64,000 bases of DNA, taken from NCBI RefSeq assembly GCF_019059575.1, contig NW_024883014.1:62001-126000 (forward strand), given 5' to 3'. Below the pieces are notes generated by a model. That model saw only the letters and a list, made by a program, of their open reading frames with translations. It was not told the origin of the DNA and made no database searches. A program made the position numbers and the translations under genes. The first letter of the stretch is position 1. Each line of letters starts with the position of its first letter. Origin of the DNA: Amphibalanus amphitrite. Taxonomy: Eukaryota > Arthropoda > Thecostraca > Balanomorpha > Balanidae. Shown here piece by piece: positions 24,501 through 34,847 of this stretch.

Positions 24501-25930
24501 GAATACCTTCCACGCAGTCTGCTGAGGGCTGCACGTTTACCACGCCTTTGACATTATTGAAAGGCGATCATTACCTATTTGCCTGAATAGCACAGCTCAT
24601 ATTTAACTTCTGTTACTCTAGTAGAGTCCATGTTCTTATATTGCTCATAGGCATAGTATGGGCAGTAGGCCGGTCACCCTTTAGGTCCCAGCGAGGCGGC
24701 TCCTTGTCCATAGATAGGCTTAGTCATTAGTCATTATAGTCAGCACTCAGCAGCCCCTTTACCACGGGCGCCACCCCCGCAGGTCCCAGCGAGGCCGGCT
24801 CCGTGTCCAACATGACCACGGACAAGGCGCGCAAGCTGCCCTCCTTCTGGATCCCTAGCCTCACGCCGGCCGCCAAGAAATCCACCATCAAGAAGCCCGA
24901 CAAGACCATCTTCTGTCCGATGAGCGGTAAGCCGCTGAGGGTCAAGGACCTGATTCCCGTCGTGTTCACACCGGTCTCCGACCCGGACGACAAGGCGGCG
25001 CTCATCTCCAAACGCAACCGGTTCATGTGCCGCGTGACACACGACATCCTGGGCAACACCGTGCCGGCGGCCGTCCTCAAACCCACGTGAGTTGCCGGGG
25101 ACCAGGGTGTGAGTGGCTGTGGGGTGCGATATATTTTTTTTTTGTTACTCGGCGATTATCCTCGTGTTTTTTTTTTTGTTATTTTAGGGGGGGGGGCTTA
25201 TACTCTAGTACGTTAATTCGAATTCAGTCTGTTTATAGTTCAATTGCATTTGTGAATATGTTCTGGGGCTCTTTGGAGGGGGTCTGTTTGGAACTAGTCT
25301 GGTAAATATTTACATTCTTGCAGAATCGTGATAGGGAATTTTGAGTAGGTCTGCAAGAGTTCGGTTATAAGATGCTGTGAAGTTTTTTTTTTTTCAATGA
25401 GGGTTTTTTCTTCTGATGACGAATCAATGTGCGTCTCCCGGAGGTGTATTAGGTAGATAAAGATAAGTGTATAGACCGCTGCAGCTCCTCGCAGCAGTGC
25501 CCCTTTATTACCCCGTTATCCCCTCCGTTCTGCCACAGCGGAGGCGTGGTTACTAATGATGGTAAAGTGTTCTCCGTTATTACCCCTTTATTCCCTCCTC
25601 TCCCCCCACAGCGGAGACGTGGTGACGATTGGTTGTTCTCCGTTATTACCCCGTTGCCACTTCATTCTCCCACAGTGGAGGCGTGGTGATGGTAAAGTGA
25701 TCTTTGTTATTACCCCGTTATTACCCCGTTACCCCATCTCCCCCCACAGCGGCGACGTGGTCACGATGGAGTGCGTGGAGAAACTGATCAGGAAGGACAT
25801 GCGCCACCCGGTGACGGGCGTGCCGCTGGCAGAGTCCGACATCATTCCCCTACAGATGGGCGGCACTGGCTTCTCCGGTACCAACGACCAGCTGGCCGCC
25901 AAGGGCGCCCGGCCCGTGGCGCAAGTGTGA
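18563..25930 (+). CDS. NOSIP: Nitric oxide synthase-interacting protein homologue (U-box-like E3 ligase)
   Basis: Five coding exons: 18563-18738, 19224-19335, 20959-21061, 24783-25086 and 25750-25930. They total 876 nt and give 291 residues with closed phases (the human protein is about 300). It opens with MTRHGKNCTAGMVYTYAE and FDCCCLTLQPC, the first half of the split U-box. Then come DGWLFDKEAILEYI, a lysine-rich stretch (KMKQYEKEKKQEE) and the LPSFWIPSLTP block. The second zinc-ligand half reads CPMSGKPLR, and the C-terminus is ECVEKLIRKDM ... GGTGFSG. In animals the protein binds nitric-oxide synthases, alters their location and acts as an E3 ubiquitin ligase in nucleus and cytoplasm. It is also a spliceosome-associated factor. 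Three of its exon edges (exon 3 donor, exon 4 acceptor, exon 5 acceptor) have extra copies in the neighbouring introns. Confidence 0.94.
19480..19600 (+). repeat. Degenerate short tandem repeat (CGTGACC-type) in NOSIP intron 2
   Basis: Units of roughly 16-17 bp built on CCGTGACCCGACCTG. A related array occurs at the other end of the same intron (20858-20950), running straight into the acceptor of exon 3. The two arrays bracket intron 2. Confidence 0.55.
19772..20440. repeat. Interspersed repeat bounded by GCGAGCGAAGCGAGCG / CTCGCTCGCTCCG
   Basis: The left border has GGAGCGAGCGAAGCGAGCGG and the right border CTCGCTCGCTCCGTTAG, in opposite sense. Inside are a (GGCC)n run at about 19832-19858 and repeated blocks of about 115 bp, each with GCACGTGCGCACGTGCAGGG followed by CAGATCTCGAGAACGGCTGG. 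No coding capacity was seen. This looks like a repetitive element with terminal inversions, class unknown. Confidence 0.55.
20513..20716 (+). mobile_element. 3' fragment of a retroposon ending in a (TCTA)n tail
   Basis: The sequence ends with AATAAAGCTTATCTATC and continues as a tetranucleotide run to 20716. Non-LTR retrotransposons and SINEs often end in such simple-repeat tails. The start is not defined and no target duplication was confirmed. Confidence 0.4.
20858..20958 (+). repeat. Short tandem repeat abutting the NOSIP exon 3 acceptor
   Basis: Degenerate CTGACCCGATCTG-type units continue into the acceptor TCTGCCGTCTGTCAG (exon starts 20959). They resemble the array at 19480-19600. Confidence 0.5.
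21045..21990 (+). repeat. G-rich minisatellite copied from the NOSIP exon 3 donor site
   Basis: Around twenty units of about 23-27 bp run from the last bases of exon 3 (GCCGGGGCAG, splice at 21062) through 21539, resuming at 21873-21990 after an insertion. Two unit types alternate: GGGGCAGGTCAGTCCGGAG, which repeats the exon's own splice donor, and GGGTGGGCAGTCCGGAG. The array stays open in all three forward frames. Confidence 0.9.
21540..21872. mobile_element. 333 bp MITE inserted in the minisatellite
   Basis: Terminal inverted repeats are CCAATGTTGG (21540-21549) and CCAACATTGG (21863-21872). CCGGGA is present on both sides, consistent with a 6 bp target duplication, though the host array is itself repetitive. 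The element is AT-rich, in sharp contrast to the array around it, and has no coding capacity. Confidence 0.6.
22632..22951 (+). mobile_element. Non-LTR retroposon (SINE or truncated LINE) with 11 bp target duplication
   Basis: Flanked by direct repeats ATCACGGAGTC at 22621-22631 and 22952-22962. The 3' end is A-rich (ACAAAACAAAAACAAA). The body has no tRNA-like head and no open frame of note. It may be a 5'-truncated LINE tail or a SINE of unknown origin. Confidence 0.72.
24681..24711 (+). repeat. Partial duplicate of the NOSIP exon 4 acceptor border
   Basis: TTTAGGTCCCAGCGAGGC at 24671-24688 repeats the true acceptor and exon start (CGCAGGTCCCAGCGAGGC, exon from 24783) about 100 bp upstream, with a few changes afterwards. 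The copy keeps an AG and could act as a decoy acceptor. It goes out of similarity after about 30 nt. Confidence 0.75.
25530..25749 (+). repeat. Three extra copies of the NOSIP exon 5 acceptor border
   Basis: CCACAGCGGAGGCGTGG (about 25535), CCCCACAGCGGAGACGTGG (about 25604) and CCCACAGTGGAGGCGTGG (about 25668) each repeat the real acceptor and first bases of exon 5 (CCCCACAGCGGCGACGTGG, exon from 25750). TTATTACCCC spacers separate them. Units are roughly 65-80 bp. Each copy keeps a pyrimidine tract and AG. Confidence 0.85.
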
Positions 25931-27450
25931 GCTGGTCTGAGGCGGTGCTATGGGGCGCATGGTCTGTGGTGCTCAGCTCAGGTCTGAGGTAGCCCATGAC
26001 GTGGGTCTGAGCTGGCCTGGAGCGTCACTAGTCTGAGGCGACCCGTGGTTTGTGGTGCAGGTCTGAAGTGGATAGGGGTGCAGACCTGGTTCAGCTTGAA
26101 GTTCGTGGCACAGGTTGCCAGAGTTTGAGCAGCCTGCTAGCCTGAGTGGATTCGTGGCACTGCGGGTCGGGGCCGTGATGCGGCTCCGAGTCGAGGTCTG
26201 TGTTGGTGGGTGGCACCGTGCGCGCTCTGTGTATGCAAGGGTGCTGTGTCGGATGGAGCACGATAAGTCGACGGACTCTGACTGATAGTGAATGTGCCTG
26301 AACACCGTTTCTTGTGGCCTCGTCTGATCATCATCATCAGCGGAGGATGATATAAATCCTGACCTGACCATGAATTATTAAGCCGATCTCCACACCCTTT
26401 TGCTCTTACTACTTGAAAGGTGGCTTACGCCTTACAGTAGGGTGGATGGCGATTTGTTGTCGCTACAAACAAGACAGTGTTTTGATGTGTTGTTGGCAGG
26501 GCTGGTGTGGGAGGGAGAATGGTATGTCATGCTTCGAAAAGTTCTTTGAATTGCCTGGTGGCACCGAAAGTAGCTGTACGAATGAAAATGAAATTTGCTT
26601 TTACTTGCTGCAATGCATTGATGTTATGCAAGTCCATTGCTGATTTCGTGCACTCTTTTCAACCGAGATGTCGTTAAGCGTCGAATGTAAGGTCAACCAG
26701 TGTGTATATTTTGTTCTCTTAACTTATATGAGTACAAGATCGAAACGATGCGCGACAGTTTCCATGTGTGCTCTGGCCGACAGGTCCTTGAGTGAATTAT
26801 GTGTGTAATGTAATGTCATTGTTAGCATCATTGTGCTGTGCAAATGAATACACCGAGAAGTGGCCGAGAAGTGGTCGCATTTTAACTTCTTGGCGGTGGA
26901 TAAGTTTTTGGGGTGCATCAGTTTGCTGGAGACTTGGGTTGTCTGTCTCTTTTTGTCGACGTCAATGATTCGTACTTGTATTCAGGTGATCCACATCAGC
27001 CACTTTTCAATTGGTCAATTGAGACCTGGAAGTCATAACGAATGTCTGACGCCCACAAACTATAGGCGGTTCGATCCTGTTTGTGAGCTTTTAAAGTTAG
27101 ATGACAGTTCTGCGTGTATTTCTGAGCACATTCCACACATCTCTGGAAGAAAAACAAAACGACTCGCTGCGGCCGGCTGGAAATCCCACTCGCTCCAGTT
27201 GCCGTTTTTTGTCGGAGCCGTCCAGCGGCCATCGCCCGCTCCTCGCCGCCGTGTCGCAAGCTGTATACGAACACCGGGTCACATTTGGGCCGAAATCGGT
27301 CGGTCGGCTGCCCAGTGTTTATTCTCGGACCGCGGCGGTGACCGTCTGCCGTCCCCGGCTCGGGCCCCCGTCCGACCGGCCAGGCACGGAGCGATCGGTA
27401 AACACAGGCCGACGGTGGGCAACTGGGCGCGTGGGGCGACCGGCGGCCGA
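25931..27450. other. Intergenic region between convergent NOSIP and protease homologue
   Basis: Contains both 3' untranslated regions. TTTATT at 27318-27323 (AATAAA on the minus strand) is a likely poly(A) signal for the minus gene, about 130 bases past its stop. No other gene was seen; long forward frames at 26860-27680 are mostly shadows of the last minus-strand exon and its 3' region. Confidence 0.45.
27318..27323 (-). terminator. Probable poly(A) signal of the serine protease homologue
   Basis: AATAAA on the minus strand, about 130 nt downstream of the stop codon at 27453-27451. Confidence 0.4.
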
Positions 27451-30400
27451 TCACGGGTACTCGTCCGAGTGCGGCATGTGCTCGTGGATCCAGGGCAGCA
27501 GCTTTTGGACGTCGGCGTACACTCCCGGGATGCCGTCCTTGCCGCAGCCGATACCCCTGCAGAGCGGGAGACAAGGGTCAGAGCACGGCCGCTACGCAAC
27601 GGCAACACAGGGATGGCAGCTGTCTGAGGGTGCCGCAGAACCCATTAGTGGAAAACCTTGGGTGGCGAAATTTCGACATTGAAAACAGATGACAAGGTTG
27701 GCATATGTTTCGTCCATCCTCACATCTGTGATTGCTGAGGCATCATCATTACACAACGGTCTCATAGGCCTTTGATTTGATTGAGCATGGGGAGAAAAGC
27801 CGTTAGCCTGAATGGATCATCATCCTGTTCCTCTTTCCTCTCAATGTCGGCTTAGCGCTTCAGTGATTCCTTGATACTCACCAGGCAACAATGCCGACCT
27901 GGACGAACTTGTCCTCCCCGGGGAATTCTGAGGGGATCCGGCAGACGAGTGGGGAGCCGCCGTCGCCCTTGCACGTGTCTACGTGAGGCTCTCCGCCGGC
28001 GCATGTGAACGTATCGTGGAGCTTGAACCACTTTCCGAGGCGCGTGGTGCGCAGAGCCTCCTGGCAGGCGTCGTGACCCACCACGCGCAGCGGCACCTCC
28101 TTCAGGATGTTGGTGTACTGGCTGTTCTCTGCGGGTGGACAAAAAGAACGGCACGTTCAGAGTCGAAAATGAGGGAACGTTGATGCTCTAACTAGGTCCT
28201 AGGAGCTGCTTGCGGTAGACATTGAGAGTGCAAGGTGACCTGATGCAGAATGTAAAGTCTCCTTAAGACTTCGTGCGATCTGGTATTTCTATCGCCGCAA
28301 TAGTTTCTATCGCCGTCTATCTAATAGTTTTATCGCCGTCTATCTAATAGTTTTCTATCTAATAGTTTCTTTCTATCGCCGCAATAGTTTACTCATACTG
28401 TCGTCTAAGAGGCTGAAGTTGAAGCACACATGAACTGCTGGACAATAGACCAAAACAATGTGCGACCAAACATGCGTCTCGATATGTCTAGTGCGCTGCT
28501 CTTGTAACTCGATAACTTTGTAAGCTGAAGTTTGAAAGAGTTCAGTGAATGGCTGCCCTAGTCGGGGGCCTTTGAGACATGATTCACACCACTCACCCCA
28601 GGGTCGCCCCTCCCCATCCCCCCGCCGCCTGGCATGTGCACTGTGCAGGCTGGGCTTGTTGCTAGCCAGACCGACGGACTGTAGATGTCTCAAAGTATAC
28701 ATTGAACTGAGAGGCGATAAGGTTTGCACATCGATGTATACTTTAGAGGCTGTCCTCGAGAGTGTTTTGAGTGCCTCAGCGTCTGACAAGACCCTCCGTT
28801 TGGAAAACCGTCTCGCTGACTGCTTTTGATTTTCTACAAAATAGTTGCAATCGATCTTAAGTGTCTTTTTAACTTGAAGAAAACGTCCTCTGGGAAAATA
28901 TTTTACTGTCTAACGCTGCCACTTCAGCGCACAGAAGTAAGACACCCTCATCCGAAAGTCCTGGAGTTGACACCGGGAACCGGATGTGCTGAGCTGGCAC
29001 CCTGATCTGGATATCCCGGGGCTAGACGCGCTGACCCATAGTCCCGCAGTTTAACATCCTGACACGGATATCCCGAAGTCCCCGAGGCGGTCGACTCACC
29101 GAAGGACTCCTTGCCCCATCCGGTGGCCACACACTCGTCCAGGTGGATGTCCACGCTGAACTGGGGGTCCGGCAGGCAGATGGTGTTGATGTGCTGCTGC
29201 ACCTCGACGCCGTGGACCAGCTGCAGCAGCGCCACGTCGTTGTACAGCGTGGCTGCGTTGAAGCCCTCGTGCTGGATCACGCTAGCCACCTCGATGTCGA
29301 TGTGAGGGTACAGCTCGTCATCGTTGCACGTGTCCCACTCTCCGGCGCGCACGATCAGACGCTCACCCTTCAGCCTGGAGATGCCGGGGCGGGTGGGGCG
29401 TTGTCAGAACGGGCTGAGGGTGGGGCGATATTTATAGGGGTGTGACATTGTGGACGTTTCGTATGGCTCAACTGCTGATGCAGTTGTTAGTTACAGATGT
29501 CAGAAAGCATTGGCCCAGGCCAAGAACCTTGCTTTGGTCAACAACACCACGAAATTCTTTGGAAACGAACTCAAAATCAACCGATTCTTCAACTTCAACA
29601 TCACCACGTTGGCACCATTCTCAGCACATGTTGTACGGCCATCGTTCACGAAGGTGCTTACTCACTTGTTGACGCAGTGGGCGCCAGTGAGGACGACGTC
29701 CTCCCTGATGAGGGAGCCGCCGCACACGTATTCGTCGGGTCCGTTGGCGATCGAGCGGATAATGGCCACCATCCACGGGAACCTGCCCAGACCAGAAGCC
29801 TGCGGGCGTCGAGAAGGGGAACGTTTGGGCCTGCTTGCAAAGCTGGTACAATGTGATAATGTGTGCTGTGTGATTCGACCATGAACTCGGACTCCGTATG
29901 CGTTTGGTAACAGATTGCCTAACAGGTCATCATTTCATTAAAAAAACGAATCTTGCCAAGCTTAGACACACGCACAGATGCTCATTTACTCATATCAACA
30001 AAGTGTGACGTAACAATCGAAGAAAAGGACACAAGAAAGCATCAGACGTCTTATCCCGTTGTCCTAATTTCTTTTAACCGTCTGTTTTGCAACGCAGGAT
30101 ATTCTGAATGTATGGCAGATGCAATGTAAACCTCAAATTTCGGACCCAACGGAACTTTGCCCTCAAGCGTTCACACCGGTCAGCGTTGTCTTACCTCTCC
30201 GCCGACGACGCGCCTGTCGAGCGGGATGGGGGAGCGGTCGCCGCAGCCGCTCGGGAACCAGCCGATCTGTTCGTTCTCGCGGTGCTTGCAGCACGTCTCT
30301 GTCTCCTTGCACTTGGAGGCGTACGCCCTCGTCTTCTTCGTCTTGCTGAAGGAGCGGATGTCGATGAGGCCGGCGCCAGCCGTATTGATGTAGCCCTCGT

Positions 30401-31322
30401 CGTCACACAGGTAGTCTGGCACGCACGTGCAGAACCGCTCGTCGATGTGCGTGATCTTGCCGCTGCCGCTGAGGTGGACGCCCTCGCCGCCCCCGTAGGC
30501 GGCCGCCTCGCCCTGGCCGCTGACGTCCACACTGATGCCGCCCTCCGTACCGACGGCGCTGGTGCTAGTGCTGTCACCGGTCGCGGTCGCCTGGCTTCCC
30601 TCGCCCGAGGCAGAAGAGGCAGCACCGCCTTCGCTGGCCGCGGAGGAAGCAGCGCTTCCCTCACCAGCAGCAGAAGAAGCAGCGCTTCCCTCGCCAGCAG
30701 CAGAAGAGGCGGCGCTTCCCTCACCGGCGGCAGATGAGGCAGCGCTTCCCTCACCAGCAGCTGAAGAAGCGGCGCTTCCCTCACCGGCTGCGGCCGAGGA
30801 GGCAGCACCGCCTCCGCCCGCGGCGGACGAGGCTGCGGCACCTCCGCTAGCTGCGGACGCCGAGGCAGCGCCACCGGACGCCGACGCGGAGGCGGCGGAG
30901 CTCACGGACGCCACGACGCCGTCACCCTGACCAACAATCAGCTCCTCGGCCTTGTGTGACTCGTCGCCTCCCGCGGCCGCGGAAGCGCTGCTCGCTGCGG
31001 CACCAGTGGACACCTCACCGGCCTCAACAACCTTACCAGCAGGGGTGAGCTGCACGCGGCCGGCGCCCACGCAGACGAGACCCTTGGCGGCCGCGTCGGT
31101 GACGATAATCCTGGGCGCGCGGCTCTTGGCGAGTGCCGACGACTCTGCGGCCGAGTGTTTGGTGATCTTGATGACCGTGTGCTGCAGCGTGAAGGTGGTC
31201 GTCTCCTGTGCGCTGCTGTTGGCCAGGAAGATGGCGTACTTGGCAATGTCGGTGGGAATGTCTGGCGGGGAGACCGAGCTGGCCAGGGCGGCCAGGGAGG
31301 CCAGCAGCACCCACCGCATCAT
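27451..31322 (-). CDS. Clip-domain serine protease homologue (masquerade-like), catalytically inactive
   Basis: Five exons on the minus strand: 31322-30195, 29799-29666, 29374-29100, 28128-27882 and 27556-27451. They total 1890 nt and give 629 residues with closed phases. A signal peptide ([16 protein letters not shown]) is followed by a Ser/Ala/Gly-rich region. At about residues 298-347 there is a disulfide-knotted clip domain (CTCVPDYLC ... KCKETETCC). The cleavage-like site is [10 protein letters not shown], and a trypsin-type domain follows. The triad His (LTGAHCV, residue 417) and Asp (YNDVALL, 467) remain. The nucleophile motif reads GDGGSPL instead of GDSGGPL, placing Gly at residue 569, so it should not be a protease. 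Arthropod relatives are secreted cofactors for prophenoloxidase activation, clotting or microbe binding. Unusual here is the roughly 100-residue [10 protein letters not shown] repeat linker. Confidence 0.9.
30600..30830 (-). repeat. In-frame 30 bp coding repeat ([10 protein letters not shown]) in the protease homologue
   Basis: Six to seven near-identical ten-residue units lie between the signal peptide and the clip domain. Synonymous differences between units show it is maintained as protein sequence rather than as a fresh DNA expansion. The composition recalls silk- or mucin-like linkers. Confidence 0.8.
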
Positions 31323-33202
31323 GGCGGACCTGGCGACACGGGCCAGTGGGTGGTTATAGAGCGGTGCGGTCCGGCCGGGGGAGCGCAGTGATTGGAAGTG
31401 TGCGAGAGACGGTGGGCAGTGCCGAACAGACGGTTGGTGGTGTCCGATAGTCGGTCGGCAGTGGCCGGCGGTCAGTCGATAGTGTCTGATCTATGGTTGA
31501 CTGTTGATTATTTGAAGCGGACAAATTGATTCGTATATATTGTAAGTTTGACGACGTTTTCTGCAATATCTTCTAAACTGCTTAACGCATCAGTACGAAA
31601 CTTGCAGTACCTTCAGCGGCATCAATTTGACACCTTGTGTTCAAATTTCAACTATCATTTTTAACTTTCATTTAACTACCATAGCTCGGCTGGAAATGAC
31701 GTCAGAGTGACGTCATGTCGGCTGATTTTGATGCAAAGCATTGAACTACGGTAATCGCTCTCAAAAGCTCAGTTTTTAAGCTAGACCCGATTTCTTTGCA
31801 TGATTGGACTGAGAATATAAGTGGCTATCATACTGCTATCTCGGATTTTCAAAATTTTGAAAAAGTTTCAGAGAATATAGATGCACAATAAAAAGACAAA
31901 CATTTTTCGAATTTTCAAAAACAGTTTTTGACTTATCGAAAAAGCGGAATATATGTGAAAGTACATCCACTGATAAACTACTGTAGAAAGTTGTAGCCCA
32001 ATGTCTTCAAAAATAGCGAGTTATACGCATTATAGTCAAAACTTCACAATGTTACATTTTTCAAATGCATTATTCAGAACGTTTTTGACATTGCATAGTA
32101 ATAAAAATAGCGCCATCGTGTTCCTGCACTCAAACTGCATAGACACCTTTTTTTGTTGAAGAATTTCATTTAATTTGACCTTTTTAACCGAATAATGACC
32201 TAACCTCAGCTAATTGCTGCTGAAAAATGACATCAAATGACTCAGACGACACTCTTTTCGAAACCTATCAGTGAAATGGACGATATAACATGCTTCACGT
32301 GACCGATACACGTTATAAAATTTCCGTGACCTATGATGACCTGGCTCTGACCTAAAAATTGGAAGGTAAAGTTTGGTACCCTCAGAGTACCTAAGGCATA
32401 TATCGAGGAGTGAGTAAACCAAAAATGAGCCTGATGGGACTTGTGAGCCGGCGGCCAGAGCCTAAATTGTGAACTAGCCAAAATGCTGATAATTTTTATT
32501 TTGACCTGACCTGTGACGTCATCGGTGACCTCGATGTCAATGAAAATAGGCTTCCTTCGACACAGTTTTTCCAGGGCTATCAGACGCCGTTTGAGTTTTG
32601 ACGATCGGCCTAATAGTTCCGGTGATAGGAGGGGGGACTCTGTAGAGCTCCCCCCCCCCAGTCACTCGCGTTATGGAAAATACCCCAGTCACACGCGGGA
32701 TAAGATCAATATGTGTTCAAAGCTGATGAAAATAGAATTTTCCAGCCAGTGAAAATTCTGATGACCGAGGATGATATTTCCTTAGATTATTTCAAAATCA
32801 TGTGTTATTTTCGTAAATTGAACCTGTCATCTTTTAATTTGAGTCGAAAGGGGCGAATTTGAAGGCAACCTAATAATATATTCAAATAAGAGTGCAGTGA
32901 AACGTCGTTTAGTGTGACGTACAGCCTGTAATCTATGAAATGACTTCCGTTGTCAAACCCTCCATAAAACGATGAAAAATTATTCCTCCAAGTTTTCTTT
33001 TTAACTTGTGGACAATTACCTAACGGATTGTGTGTGGCATAAGTAACAACTGCATAACAGACGATAAAGCGACGTCTACATAACTATTTATTATAACGGC
33101 TATATAACTACAATAACGTCTATAACTTGTATATAACCATATTTTAACCTGAAAATCGCAAAGTGCTGCTGGATAGGACAATGACATTTTTGACGGCGTG
33201 GT
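31323..33202. other. Intergenic; degenerate GGTCA/TGACC-rich repeat at about 31560-32700
   Basis: The interval 32160-32700 shares the GGTCA-rich texture of the TTAA-element family and ends with a G-run and C-run hairpin (about 32629-32660). It is probably an old relative whose left end I could not place. Paired TGACGTCA sites occur at about 31698-31717. No gene was recognised. Confidence 0.4.
31353..31358 (-). promoter_or_regulatory. Candidate TATA box for the protease homologue
   Basis: TATAAC on the minus strand about 31-36 bp upstream of the start codon. If used, the 5' untranslated region would be only a few bases long, so an upstream start is also possible. Confidence 0.25.
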
Positions 33203-33210
33203 CGTTAGCT

Positions 33211-33372
33211 CAGTGGCGGATCCAGGGGGGGGGGGCAAAATGGGCATTTGCCCCCCCCCCCCCCCAACGGCATGATTTTAACATTACGCCTATGGACGAT
33301 GCATGGAAAGAATCGATAAATTGTTATGGTTTGCCCCCCCCCAAAAAAAACTCTGAGCTGGATCCGCCTCTG
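33211..33372. mobile_element. hAT-type MITE, 162 bp, 8 bp target duplication
   Basis: Termini are CAGTGGCGGATCCAG and its near complement CTGGATCCGCCTCTG. The 8 bp direct repeat CGTTAGCT flanks it at 33203-33210 and 33373-33380. CAGNGGCG ends plus an 8 bp duplication are hallmarks of the hAT superfamily. The interior has long G- and C-runs. Confidence 0.88.
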
Positions 33373-33380
33373 CGTTAGCT

Positions 33381-34537
33381 TACATTTTGTCGATTTTCGA
33401 CGTAATCGCTTTCAGGAACGAGTGGTTTTATTGAAGTTATGGAATATTGCTGGCTCCCCAATAATTTTTTTTTTTTCGTTTCTCTATTTTCACCAAAGCT
33501 TTAATACCACCATTTCGTCCCACTGCCGATCTAACACAACGGTCGTCACTTGTATAAGTTCTGGCATGATCCCGACTCGCTCCTTACCTGTTTCTCTGTA
33601 TGTGTGAGACGCTGAGAGGGCGTGACAGCAGCCCCAGTGCACGGGGCCTGTCGCGATGTCCGCGCTGGGTAGCCGGACGCGCCCTTATATCGGCTCCAGC
33701 TGTGTTTACGGCCCAGTGGCCGGTGTCTGCCCGCCACCGGCTGCTCTTTGGATCCAGTGTGAGACTGTGTATGGGTGGGGAGGGGAGGGGGGTGCGTGAG
33801 ATCTCCGAAATGACGCTGAAGTGGGTGGGACGCAGATCGTAGGATGTGATTGTTTTTTGCTAGCTTGATCATTACTGTACGGCCGTTCTTCCATGTAAAA
33901 CGTGCATTTCAATGCTCAAGTGGAGTTGTGCTAAAATGATCGTTATAAGTCTAGACGTAGAATTGGTAGTGAACTTTGACGGGTCGTACGGAGTGGAGAG
34001 TACACAAACTTTTTGCCACTAGTGTGTGGCCTTCTCAAGGAGAGTCCCGTGACTTTTGTTAATAAAACATGCAAAAATTAGCTCCGGAATGGAGACTTTG
34101 GTTGTGCAGCAATGTCATACAGTATCGAGGTGATTGAGTCTCAATAAAAAAACAAACAACCTTATTTAATTTCAAAGAGTCGTGGAAAGTTATTAAAAAG
34201 TGTTTGGGTTCAGTCATAAACAAATGTATGGTGTACTAGGTGTAGAGACGCCTTGACCAGTGCCTATCACTAAATGCTGAGCTTTGCTGATTACTTTGGG
34301 CGAGGGAAAATGTCCACTGAAGCGGATTGGAAGCGGATTGGAGGAGCGAATGTCGGTAACGCACTTCAGGCGACAAATTAATTGGGGTGGGCATGACGGG
34401 GCTGTTCCTGACATTGCTTTCTCGCAGTTTAAACTAAAACGAGCAAAATAACTACTATTTTTGGTCAAACATTTTAGTCGAGTGTCCAATGTCCACTGTT
34501 TCAAAAAGCCGAAAAATGGAAGGAACACTTTTGTGGT
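33381..34537. other. Intergenic, nothing recognised
   Basis: AT-rich with a GC-rich patch at about 33610-33800. No exon, RNA gene or paired termini were seen. Confidence 0.35.
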
Positions 34538-34756
34538 CCGCCCGATAGCTCACATGTCGTAGAGCACTGTGGGAGGGTGACTAGAGTATGTTCACGCCAT
34601 GCCTCCTAATTCTCACGACGGGAAAAAAGGGGAATTTCTCTACACAGGACGGCCAGGATCAGAATCCTCGTTGCAGCAAGCTCTGCTGGGCAGAGGCCGC
34701 AGACGTTCACTTCATCACTCGCTCATTGAAAATCGTTGGAATAAATAAATAAAAGA
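34538..34756 (+). mobile_element. Possible tRNA-derived SINE
   Basis: ATAGCTCACATGTCGTAGAGC resembles a tRNA A box. The stretch ends with a simple A-rich tail, AATAAATAAATAAAAG. A B-box-like GATCAGAATCC lies about 100 bp downstream, further than in a normal tRNA. The call is tentative; no target duplication was confirmed. Confidence 0.4.
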
Positions 34757-34847
34757 AACAATAGGGTTGGGACCTATCTGCATGCTCTGTATGTTTTGGT
34801 AAAATAAAAAAGCTCAGAATTTTTAATGATTTAATTTAAAATCACTT

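Noticed and set aside
26860-27682. Plus-strand frames of up to 255 residues
   Set aside because: They overlap the last minus-strand exon and 3' region of the protease homologue and show no recognisable protein.
30108-30930. Long plus-strand open frames over the protease homologue
   Set aside because: They are antisense shadows of the GC-rich, repeat-coding first exon on the minus strand; they have no domain and no splice support.
34538-34620. A genuine tRNA gene
   Set aside because: Only an A-box-like sequence fits; the B box is about 100 bp away and the acceptor stem does not pair, so a SINE is more likely.
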